Source: Oligoflexales bacterium (GTDB lineage: Bacteria; Bdellovibrionota_B; Oligoflexia; Oligoflexales; RGVZ01). Taken from it: 54,833 nt of DNA. The stretch is taken from contig CANJZQ010000011.1 of the NCBI GenBank assembly GCA_947479535.1, positions 1 through 54,833 of the forward strand, read 5' to 3'. The notes beneath the pieces were generated by a model, which was not told where the DNA came from, made no database searches, and saw nothing but the letters and a program-made list of their open reading frames with translations. Positions 32,901 through 40,736 of the stretch are shown here, piece by piece. Numbering within the stretch: the stretch's first letter is position 1; the number at the start of each line of letters is the position of its first letter. The position numbers were made by a program, and so were the translations under genes.

Positions 32901-33207
32901 TCTCGGCCGGGCGTCGCACGCATGCTGCAGAACCCGCAACCGCAGTGGCGCTGAACAATTTCAAAAAATCGCGGCGATCGAGATTCAACGACAGGGCTTT
33001 GCGCGCCTCGTCTTTCTGCTCTTTCGCCGACGCGAGGGGAGCCAGTTCGGGCATCACCTCTTCGGTCTCCATGTAAAGGGGACCTTCGACCATTTTTTCG
33101 GCGGGACGTTCGAACGGCTCATCGACTGGCCCGAATACGACGGGACCGCGCTCGTCCAATTCAACTTCTGTGCCTTGCTTACCGGATTCCAGGTTGTTGA
33201 TCGTCAT
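29953..33207 (-). CDS. actB: Alternative complex III subunit ActB (molybdopterin-oxidoreductase-like plus Fe-S, internal Tat signal)
   Basis: This 1084-residue periplasmic subunit carries a twin-arginine motif only at residues 78-79 (DRRDFLKLF), followed by AGSAAC (Cys96). This is the 'extended/variant Tat' layout of the family and a possible lipidation site. The N-terminal large domain keeps CGECASGC plus a fourth Cys 27 residues later, a [4Fe-4S] pattern. The C-terminal ferredoxin-like domain has CTGCGACQVAC, CQQCSHAPCEAVCP, CIGTRYCANACP and CNFC...CEQVCP for four clusters. Characterised ActB lacks molybdenum. ATG 33207 has AGGA upstream; a longer start would overlap actA. It relays electrons from ActC toward ActA/ActE. 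Confidence 0.95.
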   Translation of the reverse strand: MTINNLESGKQGTEVELDERGPVVFGPVDEPFERPAEKMVEGPLYMETEEVMPELAPLASAKEQKDEARKALSLNLDRRDFLKLFSATAVAGSAACVRRPAEKAIPYVNQPVDFVPSVANNYATTCGECASGCGLVVKTKEGRPVKIEGNPEHPISQGGTCTLGQAALQGLYHPERRKSPLLKRANRADAISWDDTYEMLAKDFSGKKVGILTNGSTGHRHQFYREWLKATGGAESRLYTYESNALYAAVAQAHGMAFGFEALPRVDLRQAKTIVGIGSDFLDVGVSPVFFAKNFSDARNIKAGNMARLVQFEAAMTMTGGRADERHVIGPNSELVTTLLLMKALTDRSDAKGSANAKAIAKKILAANSAIVAGGHEAVGVDKAVFETLAADMIKNQSVVFAGGSHSFDDQGTALQVAAIVVNELVGAYGSALMLDRGWMVSPVKPGDLKRFAQEASGLDALIIIDSNPAFTLPASFGFAEAVAKIQTVVSMQSQPVETDDLAKYVLPVNHSLESWGDEQPAAGFWSARQPTVLATTDSRQTEDVLLWIAAHMKRPMPYSDYRAYIRERWKAVAALVDAKGDFENFFSAVLRRGFVGRLATRGSDSLRDVAVAVKATNLPSAGTLRLLAPLDVRLNDGRGANKPVLQEVGDAMTTITWDSWVAMNPETAKKMGLRRNDVLKVESGTGTVEAALYPLPGLHADAVIIHRGNGHAKHVSKISGGNGIDPLALFAKATDSATGMPVTSGAVVKVATTGKIFQLAAMQKHNDLANRRDIVKKLSVAQAVEKMSKRQNLDEVPDLYPAMYNTVDYRWGLSVDLTKCTGCGACQVACAQENNIPQVGREQINLGREMHWIRLDRYFEGDTNNPQVSIQPMMCQQCSHAPCEAVCPVFATTHDPEGINSMTYNRCIGTRYCANACPYKVRRFNWWTHRWNMIGDRLQDRNLRALNPDVTVRTRGVMEKCNFCFQRVRDAKHVAKVQDRKVMDGEIRTACEQVCPSDAIVFGNLKDPNSRVAQLRADGRSYLALGGDPEMKEYGLKTLPNVSYVSQVSHREGFGDPVHTGHDAHGTGGKQDSQGKSEEHKGH

Positions 33208-33221
33208 TGGTGGTTCCTGTC

Positions 33222-33758
33222 TCAGTAGTGACACGTGATGCAATTGATACTGGCGCCTTTTTCCTTGTGGCAGCCAATGCACCAACCCATCTGCAGGGGC
33301 GCAACTTGCTCAACCACAGCCATGTTTTGAACATTACCGTGGCAACTCTGACACTCGACCCCCGCATTTACGTGAGGCTTATGGGAAAACCGGGCGTACT
33401 CAGGCAAATCGTGAACCTTGACCCATTCGACCGGCTCATTTTTGTTGTACTTCTCGGTCAGCCACTTGATTGGCTCCTTATCCGTCGCGACGACTTTGTG
33501 GCAGCCCATGCAAGTGTTCATGGGCGGAATGCCGGCAGAAGCCGCACGACGCGCTGCGGAATGGCAGTATTCGCAGGGAATCTCACGCTTGCCCGCGTGT
33601 AGCGAGTGGCTGAATGGAATTGGCTGCGTCGGCTTGTAACCGACGTCATCCACTGTGTCGCCTGGCGTCCACATCCACCATGCTCGGGCCTCATTGGAAC
33701 CCGTGGTTAAACCAAGTGCGACAAGGAGAACAAAGAGAGAAACCAGTTTCCGGATCAA
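33222..33758 (-). CDS. actA: Alternative complex III subunit ActA (pentaheme cytochrome c)
   Basis: This 178-residue secreted cytochrome has five CxxCH motifs (CEYCH, CMGCH, CQSCH, CIGCH, CITCH), the last at the C-terminus. The N-terminal 'LVSLFVLLVALGLTTGS' is a signal peptide or anchor ending near 'EARAWW'. I chose the TTG at 33758, which has AGGAGG 6 bases before it. The in-frame TTG at 33773 would put that ribosome site within codons 2-3. It opens the act operon and is separated by 14 bp from actB. Predicted route: electrons from the ActB clusters to soluble cytochrome c or oxidase. Confidence 0.94.
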   Translation of the reverse strand: MIRKLVSLFVLLVALGLTTGSNEARAWWMWTPGDTVDDVGYKPTQPIPFSHSLHAGKREIPCEYCHSAARRAASAGIPPMNTCMGCHKVVATDKEPIKWLTEKYNKNEPVEWVKVHDLPEYARFSHKPHVNAGVECQSCHGNVQNMAVVEQVAPLQMGWCIGCHKEKGASINCITCHY

Positions 33759-33882
33759 CGCCAGCCTCCTCAATTTTGAAAAAGAGTCAAATTATTGTTA
33801 AGCATAAATGGGTGGATCGTCCAGCGATTTCAGATATATGCATGGTTTTCATGCTGCTTAAAAAAAAGGCAACGAACGCTCC

Positions 33883-35958
33883 ATGACCCCAACGCCGGCG
33901 CAAAAAAACTCCATCTTCCAACTGGCCTCAAGGTATGTCCCGCAAGGGGATCAGCCACAGGCCATCGATGGAATTTGCAAGGCCCTTTCTGCCGGGGACA
34001 AGCATCACGTCCTGATGGGGGTCACGGGATCCGGCAAAACATTCACGATGGCCAACGTGATTGCCCAATACAACCGGCCCACCCTCATCATGGCACCCAA
34101 CAAGACCCTTGCTGCGCAACTTTTCAGTGAGATGCGGGAACTTTTTCCGCACAACGCCGTCGAATATTTCATCAGCTACTACGACTACTACCAACCAGAG
34201 GCCTACGTCCCGAGCACCGATACGTACATTGCCAAAGATTCGGCCATCAACGAAGACATCGACAAGATGCGCCACAATGCAACGATGGCCCTCTTTGAGC
34301 GCCCCGACGTCATCATCGTCGCCAGCGTCAGCTGCATTTATGGTTTGGGGTCGCCGGCCAGTTACGCAAAACTCGTCGTCGAATTGGCGAAGGGCCAGAG
34401 GATGGACCGCGACCAGCTGCTCCGCGCGCTGATTGACATCCAGTACACCCGCAACGATGCGAACTTCAGCCGGGGCAACTTTCGCGTCCGGGGCGATGTC
34501 GTCGATATCCTTCCGGCAAACCAGCGCGACGAGGCGGTCCGGGTCGAATTTTTTGGTCCTGAAATTGAACGCATGGTGGTCATCGATTCCCTCACCGGAA
34601 AAACCCTGCGCCATGTCGACCACCTTTCCATTTATCCCAATAGCCACTACGTGACGGACCGGCGGGACTCGCGTCAGATCGTCAAGGAAATCCTTAAGGA
34701 CCTCGGAGACCGGTTGCGGGAATTCCGCGCCCGCGGGCAAATGGTTGAATACCAGCGCCTTGAACAACGGACCATGCACGACATTGAAATGTTTGAACAC
34801 CTGGGCTTCTGCCCGGGAATTGAAAACTACACCAGATACTTGAACGGTAATCCGCCAGGGGCACCGCCACCAACCCTGCTGGATTATTTTCCCAAGGACT
34901 TTTTGACCATCATCGACGAAAGCCACATCACCGTTCCACAACTCAACGGAATGTCCCGCGGTGACAGGGCCCGCAAGCAAGTCCTCGTCGATCACGGCTT
35001 TCGCTTGCCGTCAGCCCTGGACAACCGCCCCCTGAACTTCGAAGAATTCCTGGCCCGGGTGCATCAAACGGTCTACGTCAGCGCCACGCCTGCGGCGTTT
35101 GAAATGCAGGCCTCAGGCGGACACTATAGCGAACAGATCATCCGTCCGACCGGACTGATCGATCCACAAATCGAAGTCAAACCGGCCAAGGACCAAGTCG
35201 ACGCGCTGTTCGGCGAAATCAAGAAGACGGTGGCTGCCGGCGGCCGGGTCCTGGTCACGACGCTCACCAAAAAAATGGCAGAGGACCTGACCCTCTTCTA
35301 CACCGAAGCCGGGATCAAAGTACGGTACCTGCACGCCGACATTGAGAGCCTGCAGCGCGTTGAATTGTTGCGCGACCTGCGGCGGGGCGACTACGACGTC
35401 CTTATTGGAATCAACCTGCTTCGTGAGGGGCTCGACCTGCCAGAGGTTCAACTGGTTGCCATCATGGACGCCGACAAGGAGGGCTTTTTGCGATCCCGCT
35501 CATCCCTCATTCAAATCGTCGGCCGTGCGGCACGAAACGTTGATGGCCGGGTGATCTTCTTTGCGGACCGCATGACAAAATCCATCAATGAATGCATGGA
35601 CGAAACGAATCGTCGCCGCGAAAAACAAATCGCCTACAACACGGAACACAACATCAGCCCTCAAACCATCCTGAAGGCGATCCCTGAAGATTTACGTGTT
35701 ATTTACGGTTTGCAAAAAGAAGACCCGCCCCTGATCGGATCTGCTGCAAAACAAAGGATGAACGAAGTTCAATACAAGAACGTCCAACAACTGGAAAAAG
35801 ACATCACCAAAAAAACCAAAGAGATGCGCAAGGCAGCCGCAGACCTTGATTTTGAAAAAGCGGCCGGTATACGCGACGAAGTGGCCCACTTGCGAAACCT
35901 GCTCTTGAAGGCTGGAGAAGAAGCCAATGCCATCGGCGCACACGGGGGCGAGGCGTGA
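33883..35958 (+). CDS. uvrB: Excinuclease ABC subunit B
   Basis: This 691-residue helicase-like protein has Walker A GVTGSGKTFT, the damage-verifying beta-hairpin 'YYDYYQPEAYVPSTDTYI', helicase motif II variant IIDESH, motif VI 'QIVGRAARN' and a C-terminal UVR domain ('DLDFEKAAGIRDEVAHLRNLL') that contacts UvrC. Full length compared with E. coli UvrB (673). The ATG at 33883 has a weak site (AAGG 13 bases up). It overlaps uvrC by 4 bp. It acts in nucleotide excision repair with UvrA, not in this window. No LexA-type box was recognised in the 124-bp divergent gap to actA. Confidence 0.98.
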   Translation: MTPTPAQKNSIFQLASRYVPQGDQPQAIDGICKALSAGDKHHVLMGVTGSGKTFTMANVIAQYNRPTLIMAPNKTLAAQLFSEMRELFPHNAVEYFISYYDYYQPEAYVPSTDTYIAKDSAINEDIDKMRHNATMALFERPDVIIVASVSCIYGLGSPASYAKLVVELAKGQRMDRDQLLRALIDIQYTRNDANFSRGNFRVRGDVVDILPANQRDEAVRVEFFGPEIERMVVIDSLTGKTLRHVDHLSIYPNSHYVTDRRDSRQIVKEILKDLGDRLREFRARGQMVEYQRLEQRTMHDIEMFEHLGFCPGIENYTRYLNGNPPGAPPPTLLDYFPKDFLTIIDESHITVPQLNGMSRGDRARKQVLVDHGFRLPSALDNRPLNFEEFLARVHQTVYVSATPAAFEMQASGGHYSEQIIRPTGLIDPQIEVKPAKDQVDALFGEIKKTVAAGGRVLVTTLTKKMAEDLTLFYTEAGIKVRYLHADIESLQRVELLRDLRRGDYDVLIGINLLREGLDLPEVQLVAIMDADKEGFLRSRSSLIQIVGRAARNVDGRVIFFADRMTKSINECMDETNRRREKQIAYNTEHNISPQTILKAIPEDLRVIYGLQKEDPPLIGSAAKQRMNEVQYKNVQQLEKDITKKTKEMRKAAADLDFEKAAGIRDEVAHLRNLLLKAGEEANAIGAHGGEA

Positions 35959-37850
35959 GCAAAAGCCGGTTGATCCGGGACAAATTAAGCACCCTGCCCC
36001 TTACCCCCGGGGTATACCTCATGAAGGATACCCGCGGGACGATTATTTATGTTGGAAAAGCAAAAGCGCTGAAAAACCGTGTCAGCAGCTATTTTCATAA
36101 ACAGCAGCTCAACATCAAGACGGCAGCCCTCGTCCGCGAAGTCCTGGACTTCGATGTCATCTTGACTCAAACAGAAGTCGAAGCACTTCTCCTTGAACGA
36201 ACCTTGATCAAGCACCACAAGCCAAGGTTCAACATCCTCCTGCGCGACGACAAGGAATTTCCGTACCTGCGTGTGGGATTCAACGAGACGTGGCCAAGGA
36301 TCGAAAAGGTCCGCCGGCGTAAAGATGATGGTGCTACCTATCTCGGACCTTTTGGCAGCGCTGGAAATTTGAAAATCATGCTGGCAACAATCTACCGGAT
36401 TTTTCCGTTGATCCGTTGCACGCGCCATGAATTCTCCAATGTGAAACGCCCGTGCAATTACTACCATATGAAACTTTGCCTTGGCCCATGCACCCTGCCC
36501 GTCGACCGTGAAATGTATGTCGCAACCGTGCGCGATGCTGTGGCCTTCCTGCAAGGGCGCAACCGCGATCTCGTGCGCGAGCTAAAAGACAAAATGACTG
36601 CGGCCTCTGAAAATGAAAATTATGAATTGGCAGCGGGCTACCGCGATCAGTTGAAGGCCTTTGAAAAATTGACCGAGAAGCAGTCCGTGGTGGTCGGAGA
36701 AGATATCGATGCTGACGCAATCGGATTTTCTGCGAACGAGCAGAACGCATCGTTCCACGTCGTGATCGTGCGCCAGGGCAAAGTCGTAGGATCTGACAGC
36801 TTTACCAGCCACTCCGCCGCCAATGGCACAGGCGAAGCCCTCACCGAGTTTCTATTGCAGTATTACGACGGCCGCGCCCTGCCCCCCGAAATCCTTCTGC
36901 CTCAAACTTGGGAAGACGGCGAAGCGATTGCGGATTTACAAACGGCACTGCAGCAGATTGGTGATGAACAGCATTCAGCGATCGGTAAAGCACTGCGGAT
37001 CTTGACGCCCCAACGGGGGGTGCGACGAAGTCTGGTCGAGATCGCGGAGAAAAATGCGTCGTTCAACCTTGGCGAGGTTGTCGATGATTCCGAAAAGCGA
37101 CAGACAGAACTTGAGATCCTGAAAGAAAAACTAAATCTCCCAACGTTACCAAACCGCATGGAGTGCATTGATATTTCCAACTTCCACGAAACGGCAATCG
37201 TTGCATCAAACGTCTGCTTTATTGGCGGAAAATCTGCAAAGGACCAGTACCGCCACTACACAATCGAAACGGTGCAGGGCGCGCCCGACGATTTTGGGAG
37301 CATGCGCGAGGTGGTCAAACGACGCCTCGAACGGGCACGAAAGGATGGCGACACACCTGACCTCCTGGTCATCGACGGTGGCCGGGGGCAGCTTCAGGCG
37401 GCGCTCGATTCCGCGAAGGAATTCCCTGACGTTCAATTGGCCATCGTTAGCTTGGCAAAAAGTCGCATTGAAAAAACAAAAATGATTGGCCAAGTCATGG
37501 CAACTGGCACTCCGCAGCGCAGTTTTGAAAGGGTGTTCCTGCGGCCGGATGAGGCGCCAGTCCCCCTTCCACCGGGCAGTCCAGAGTATCGCCTCATGAC
37601 CCGGCTGCGCGACGAGGCCCACCGGTTTGCCATCACCCACCACCGCAAGAAAAGAGCAAAGGTCCTGCAGGGCTCAACCCTTGAAACGGTTCCCGGCATC
37701 GGCACAAAGATGCGGCAAAAACTTCTCATGGAATTTGGTGGGCTCGACGGATTGCGCCGGGCCACCCTGGAACAACTGGAGAAGGTAAAGGGCCTGCGCA
37801 AAGAGTCGGCCGTTGCCCTGCACGCAGCCCTCAAGCAAGAAGAAAAATGA
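35955..37850 (+). CDS. uvrC: Excinuclease ABC subunit C
   Basis: This 631-residue nuclease has an N-terminal GIY-YIG domain ('LTPGVYLMKDTRGTIIYVGKA'), a UVR motif ('NYELAAGYRDQLKAFEKL'), the RNase H-like UvrC domain with 'MECIDISNFHE' and 'LLVIDGGRGQLQAAL', and a C-terminal HhH2 pair ('VPGIGTKMRQKLL', 'VKGLRKESAVAL'). It makes the incisions flanking the lesion. GTG start embedded in the uvrB stop (GTGA), a tight uvrBC coupling not found in E. coli, where the genes are unlinked. 8 bp separate it from the convergent hemW stop. Confidence 0.98.
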   Translation: MSKSRLIRDKLSTLPLTPGVYLMKDTRGTIIYVGKAKALKNRVSSYFHKQQLNIKTAALVREVLDFDVILTQTEVEALLLERTLIKHHKPRFNILLRDDKEFPYLRVGFNETWPRIEKVRRRKDDGATYLGPFGSAGNLKIMLATIYRIFPLIRCTRHEFSNVKRPCNYYHMKLCLGPCTLPVDREMYVATVRDAVAFLQGRNRDLVRELKDKMTAASENENYELAAGYRDQLKAFEKLTEKQSVVVGEDIDADAIGFSANEQNASFHVVIVRQGKVVGSDSFTSHSAANGTGEALTEFLLQYYDGRALPPEILLPQTWEDGEAIADLQTALQQIGDEQHSAIGKALRILTPQRGVRRSLVEIAEKNASFNLGEVVDDSEKRQTELEILKEKLNLPTLPNRMECIDISNFHETAIVASNVCFIGGKSAKDQYRHYTIETVQGAPDDFGSMREVVKRRLERARKDGDTPDLLVIDGGRGQLQAALDSAKEFPDVQLAIVSLAKSRIEKTKMIGQVMATGTPQRSFERVFLRPDEAPVPLPPGSPEYRLMTRLRDEAHRFAITHHRKKRAKVLQGSTLETVPGIGTKMRQKLLMEFGGLDGLRRATLEQLEKVKGLRKESAVALHAALKQEEK

Positions 37851-37858
37851 TCCGCATT

Positions 37859-39076
37859 TCAGAAAGAAAGCAGAACTTCGCTGGCCCAACTGTTTTCACG
37901 GAACCACTCTGCCGGGTCAAACCGCAAGCGTGGCCCATCGCGCCAGGCGATACCGCGCTTTAATGCCTCGACGACGACAGGGCGAGGTGAAAAAACCTGA
38001 CCTGTTATTTTTTCGCAGAGCGACAAATCAATTCCATGCCGCGTCCGCAAGGCACCGCCGACGTATTCGATCAGGGCTGAATCCAGATCACGCCCCTCGT
38101 CAATTTCACCGCCCAATTCTCGCACAACTGACGTTAACGACTCTGAAATCACAGAATCCGGCGCACGCCGCAAAAAGGTCCGGACATCCCGTGGAAACGA
38201 ATACCGCATTCCAATATCCACTCCATCGGGAGCCATTGCCTCAGCAGACGTGCCCGCTGGCAGAAACCCATGGGCCCCGGCGCCAATACCGAGAAAATGT
38301 TTGAAGTCCCAATACAACCAATTATGGCGGCAAGTGAACTTGGAACGCGCCCAGTTCGAAACCTCATCGTGCTCAAACCCGGCTGCACCGAGAATTTCAC
38401 GCGCTGCCACATAGCGATCAACGAGCGCTTCGTCAGCCGCTGGCCGGACCTTGCCACGGCGCGCCATCCGTCCAAACGGAGTCCTGTCTTCATAGGTCAA
38501 GGAATACAAGCTGGCATGGGGAACACCGGAATTAACAAGTTGGTGCAAATCCGAAACCCAATCGTCAGCATCCTGCCCAGGCCAACCATAAATCAAATCC
38601 ATATTGACGCTTGGAATGGCATGCATCGCCAGCTCAAGGGCACGCAAGGCGGTTGATGCATCATGATCGCGCGTCAGTATTTCGAGCCCTTTCTTGTGCA
38701 GTGTTTGAACACCGATCGAAAGGCGGTTAACGCCCATGCCTTTCCATGCATCGAGGGCATTCTGGTTGAGATTCTTCGGATTGCACTCCATGGTTATTTC
38801 GGCACCAGGATCAAGATGCTCGTACACAGCGTTTAAAAGACTGGTGTATTCCGTTGTAAAAAGCCCTGGGGTTCCTCCACCAAAATAAACGGAAGAAAAA
38901 GACACAGGACGCCCCGACATCTGTTCCAGGTGGCGCGTCAAGACACGGAACTGGTTCAAAAGTGCAGAAAAATAATCCTGCACCAGAATTGAATCGTAAT
39001 TGGCGGTTTTGGCAAAATCGCAGTAGTGGCAGAGGAAACTGCAAAATGGAATGTGAATGTAAAGCCCAAGCCGCAT
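37859..39076 (-). CDS. hemW: HemW-like radical SAM heme chaperone
   Basis: This 405-residue radical SAM protein has CSFLCHYCDF (Cys12, 16, 19) for the [4Fe-4S] cluster. 'VYFGGGTPGLF', 'MECNPKN', 'GVNRLSIGVQTLH', 'VNMDLIYGWPGQ', 'YSLTYEDRTPF' and the HemW-typical 'HNWLYW' follow. HemW lacks coproporphyrinogen oxidase activity and inserts heme into membrane cytochromes; older annotations say 'HemN-like'. Its presence fits the multiheme respiratory complex nearby. Start at 39076, 15 bp after the methyltransferase stop. Confidence 0.95.
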   Translation of the reverse strand: MRLGLYIHIPFCSFLCHYCDFAKTANYDSILVQDYFSALLNQFRVLTRHLEQMSGRPVSFSSVYFGGGTPGLFTTEYTSLLNAVYEHLDPGAEITMECNPKNLNQNALDAWKGMGVNRLSIGVQTLHKKGLEILTRDHDASTALRALELAMHAIPSVNMDLIYGWPGQDADDWVSDLHQLVNSGVPHASLYSLTYEDRTPFGRMARRGKVRPAADEALVDRYVAAREILGAAGFEHDEVSNWARSKFTCRHNWLYWDFKHFLGIGAGAHGFLPAGTSAEAMAPDGVDIGMRYSFPRDVRTFLRRAPDSVISESLTSVVRELGGEIDEGRDLDSALIEYVGGALRTRHGIDLSLCEKITGQVFSPRPVVVEALKRGIAWRDGPRLRFDPAEWFRENSWASEVLLSF

Positions 39077-39091
39077 TTCCCAAGTCCCTTA

Positions 39092-40489
39092 TCAGTACGA
39101 AATGACACCTGGCTGCTCGAGCACTGCAACGGTCTCAACGTGCCACGTGTTGGGAAAAAAATCGAAAGCCCTGACTGATTTCAGTTGATATCCACCACGA
39201 ATCAAAGCCCCTAGATCACGGGCCAAGGTCGCCGGGTCGCAACTGACATAAATGATCGCCCTGGCGCCGATTTTTTGAAGTGGGATCAGATCCTTGAACA
39301 TGCCCTCCCGGGGCGGGTCCGCAATAACGACATCAAACCGCTCGCCTTTTTTCGCACACTTCCAGAGGTGCTTCTCCGAACTTCCTGAAAGGTAGAGCGC
39401 GTTGGTGACTTTGTTGATGCGGACATTTTCGCGGGCCGTGGCGATGGCAGCTTCGCTGAACTCAATGCCTTCGACATAGCGGTCTGACCGGCAAAGCCCC
39501 AGCGAAAGATTCCCGCTGCCGCAGAACAAGTCCAAAATGCGTGTCGGATTGTAGACCTCAACAAGTTCATGGACCAGGGACCGTACCGTCCGGTTGTGCC
39601 TGACGTTCACCTGTTGAAACTGGCCTGGCCGTGTGTGGTAGATCCGCTGGCGATCTTCATCGAAGGCAACCAGTGGAGCCGTTTTTAGATCCTTGATCAA
39701 ACCAGCCCAGAATACGCCTTCGGTTTGACGAAGGCCCTCAACGAAGGCATCGAGGTCACGACAATCCGGGCTTGGAGGATAAACCGTGATGACGACTTGC
39801 GGGTCCCCGCCAGTTTGGCCACTGGCATCGGGCTGAGGAGGGATCTCCTGAAGTTCCATGCGGTAAGGCGTCGGTGTTCGAAGGGCCGGAGGCCGCGAGA
39901 ATTTCGCAGATCCGAGATTAGCCAAAACACGATTGATGGTCGTAGCGGCAATGGCACAACGGTCGATTGGAACAAGATCGCGTGATCCGCGCCTGAAATA
40001 ACCGAATGTAATACCGCCGTCAGACGCAAAAACGCCGCGTACGAAAATACGATTGCGGTACTCAAGGGTTTCCGGCGATCCAGAAATCGCGACGGGCACG
40101 GAGGCTTCTACTTTGCCAATACGGCCAAGGGCGGTCTCGACAAATTGCCGTTTCCAAGCGAGCTGCTGTTCGTAGGGTATCCCGTGCCATTGGCACCCGC
40201 CGCAACGCTCGCTATAGGCGCAGGGAGATTTCCCACGCAGCCCAGACGGTGTCGCGAACCTTGTTATTTTCGCGTCAGCGTAACGCCCGCTGTCACCGGT
40301 CACTTCAATATCGACGATATCCCCAGGGACGGCGTCAGCCACAAAGAAAACCTTGCCGTCGACGCGACCGATACCCTTGCCACCAAAAGCGACGGCAGTG
40401 ACTTCAACGTTAGATAGCTGAGCTGCTGCTGGGCTTTGCTTTTGATCTTGGCTTGCCACTTCCGGAAGATTTTTTTCGAGTTTTTTCAT
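39092..40489 (-). CDS. rlmD: RlmD/TrmA-family 23S rRNA (uracil-C5)-methyltransferase
   Basis: This ~465-residue enzyme has a TRAM domain (about 30-85, 'VEVTAVAFGGKGIGRVDGKVFFV' pattern) and an Fe-S Cys set CAYSERCGGCQW. The Rossmann motif LDLFCGSGNLSLGL, 'ADPPREG' and the catalytic Cys in YVSCDPATLARDL follow. It methylates U1939 (RlmD) or a related position; RlmC and TrmA cannot be excluded by eye, though the TRAM plus Fe-S layout favours RlmD. ATG 40489 is chosen; a TTG at 40522 is possible. Either choice overlaps the upstream small gene by 80 bp or more. The true start could be internal. Confidence 0.9.
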   Translation of the reverse strand: MKKLEKNLPEVASQDQKQSPAAAQLSNVEVTAVAFGGKGIGRVDGKVFFVADAVPGDIVDIEVTGDSGRYADAKITRFATPSGLRGKSPCAYSERCGGCQWHGIPYEQQLAWKRQFVETALGRIGKVEASVPVAISGSPETLEYRNRIFVRGVFASDGGITFGYFRRGSRDLVPIDRCAIAATTINRVLANLGSAKFSRPPALRTPTPYRMELQEIPPQPDASGQTGGDPQVVITVYPPSPDCRDLDAFVEGLRQTEGVFWAGLIKDLKTAPLVAFDEDRQRIYHTRPGQFQQVNVRHNRTVRSLVHELVEVYNPTRILDLFCGSGNLSLGLCRSDRYVEGIEFSEAAIATARENVRINKVTNALYLSGSSEKHLWKCAKKGERFDVVIADPPREGMFKDLIPLQKIGARAIIYVSCDPATLARDLGALIRGGYQLKSVRAFDFFPNTWHVETVAVLEQPGVISY

Positions 40490-40736
40490 TCCGTGAGGCC
40501 GAGCCTTTCGATTTGGGTACAAGTTCCAGTGTCACTTGGAGGCGGTGATGCTTTGTCACGTCGGCCAAGAAATCGGCAAGTGGCTGCTTGAGCAGACCAG
40601 CAATCGCAGCACCGGTTTCGCGGGCTAGAATCTGCAGCACTTCGTCCTTGCCTTTGCCCGCCCGGGCTACGAAAGTCAACAAGGTGTCGCGCAGCAGGTT
40701 CAAGTTAACGGATGTTTGATCTTCTATTCTGGCCAT
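40410..40736 (-). CDS. Small protein with basic/Ser-rich tail, unknown function
   Basis: This 108-residue protein has an N-terminal helical part ('TSVNLNLLRDTLLTFVARAGKGKDEVLQILARETGAAIAGLLKQPLADFLADV') and a C-terminal low-complexity tail rich in Ser, Lys and Arg ('KSKGSASRNEKTRKKSSG'). ATG at 40736 with GGGAGA upstream. It is squeezed between two neighbours: its start overlaps the PilZ-like gene by 32 bp, and its tail overlaps the rlmD start region. The helical part looks like a compact regulator or nucleic-acid-binding cofactor, but there is no recognised family. Confidence 0.6.
   Translation of the reverse strand: MARIEDQTSVNLNLLRDTLLTFVARAGKGKDEVLQILARETGAAIAGLLKQPLADFLADVTKHHRLQVTLELVPKSKGSASRNEKTRKKSSGSGKPRSKAKPSSSSAI

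Noticed and set aside
33774-33882. LexA/SOS box upstream of uvrB
   Set aside because: Only a weak GCATG-GTTTT-CATGC repeat (33840-33854) is present, which does not match the LexA sites that I know.
33928-34995. Long open frame (355 codons) on the minus strand opposite uvrB
   Set aside because: It lies wholly within the strongly conserved uvrB gene, has no recognised domain, and is expected from codon bias in a GC-rich gene.
37859-39076. Oxygen-independent coproporphyrinogen oxidase (HemN) assignment
   Set aside because: The short length, single CxxxCxxC cluster and HNWLYW motif fit HemW, the heme chaperone, rather than HemN.
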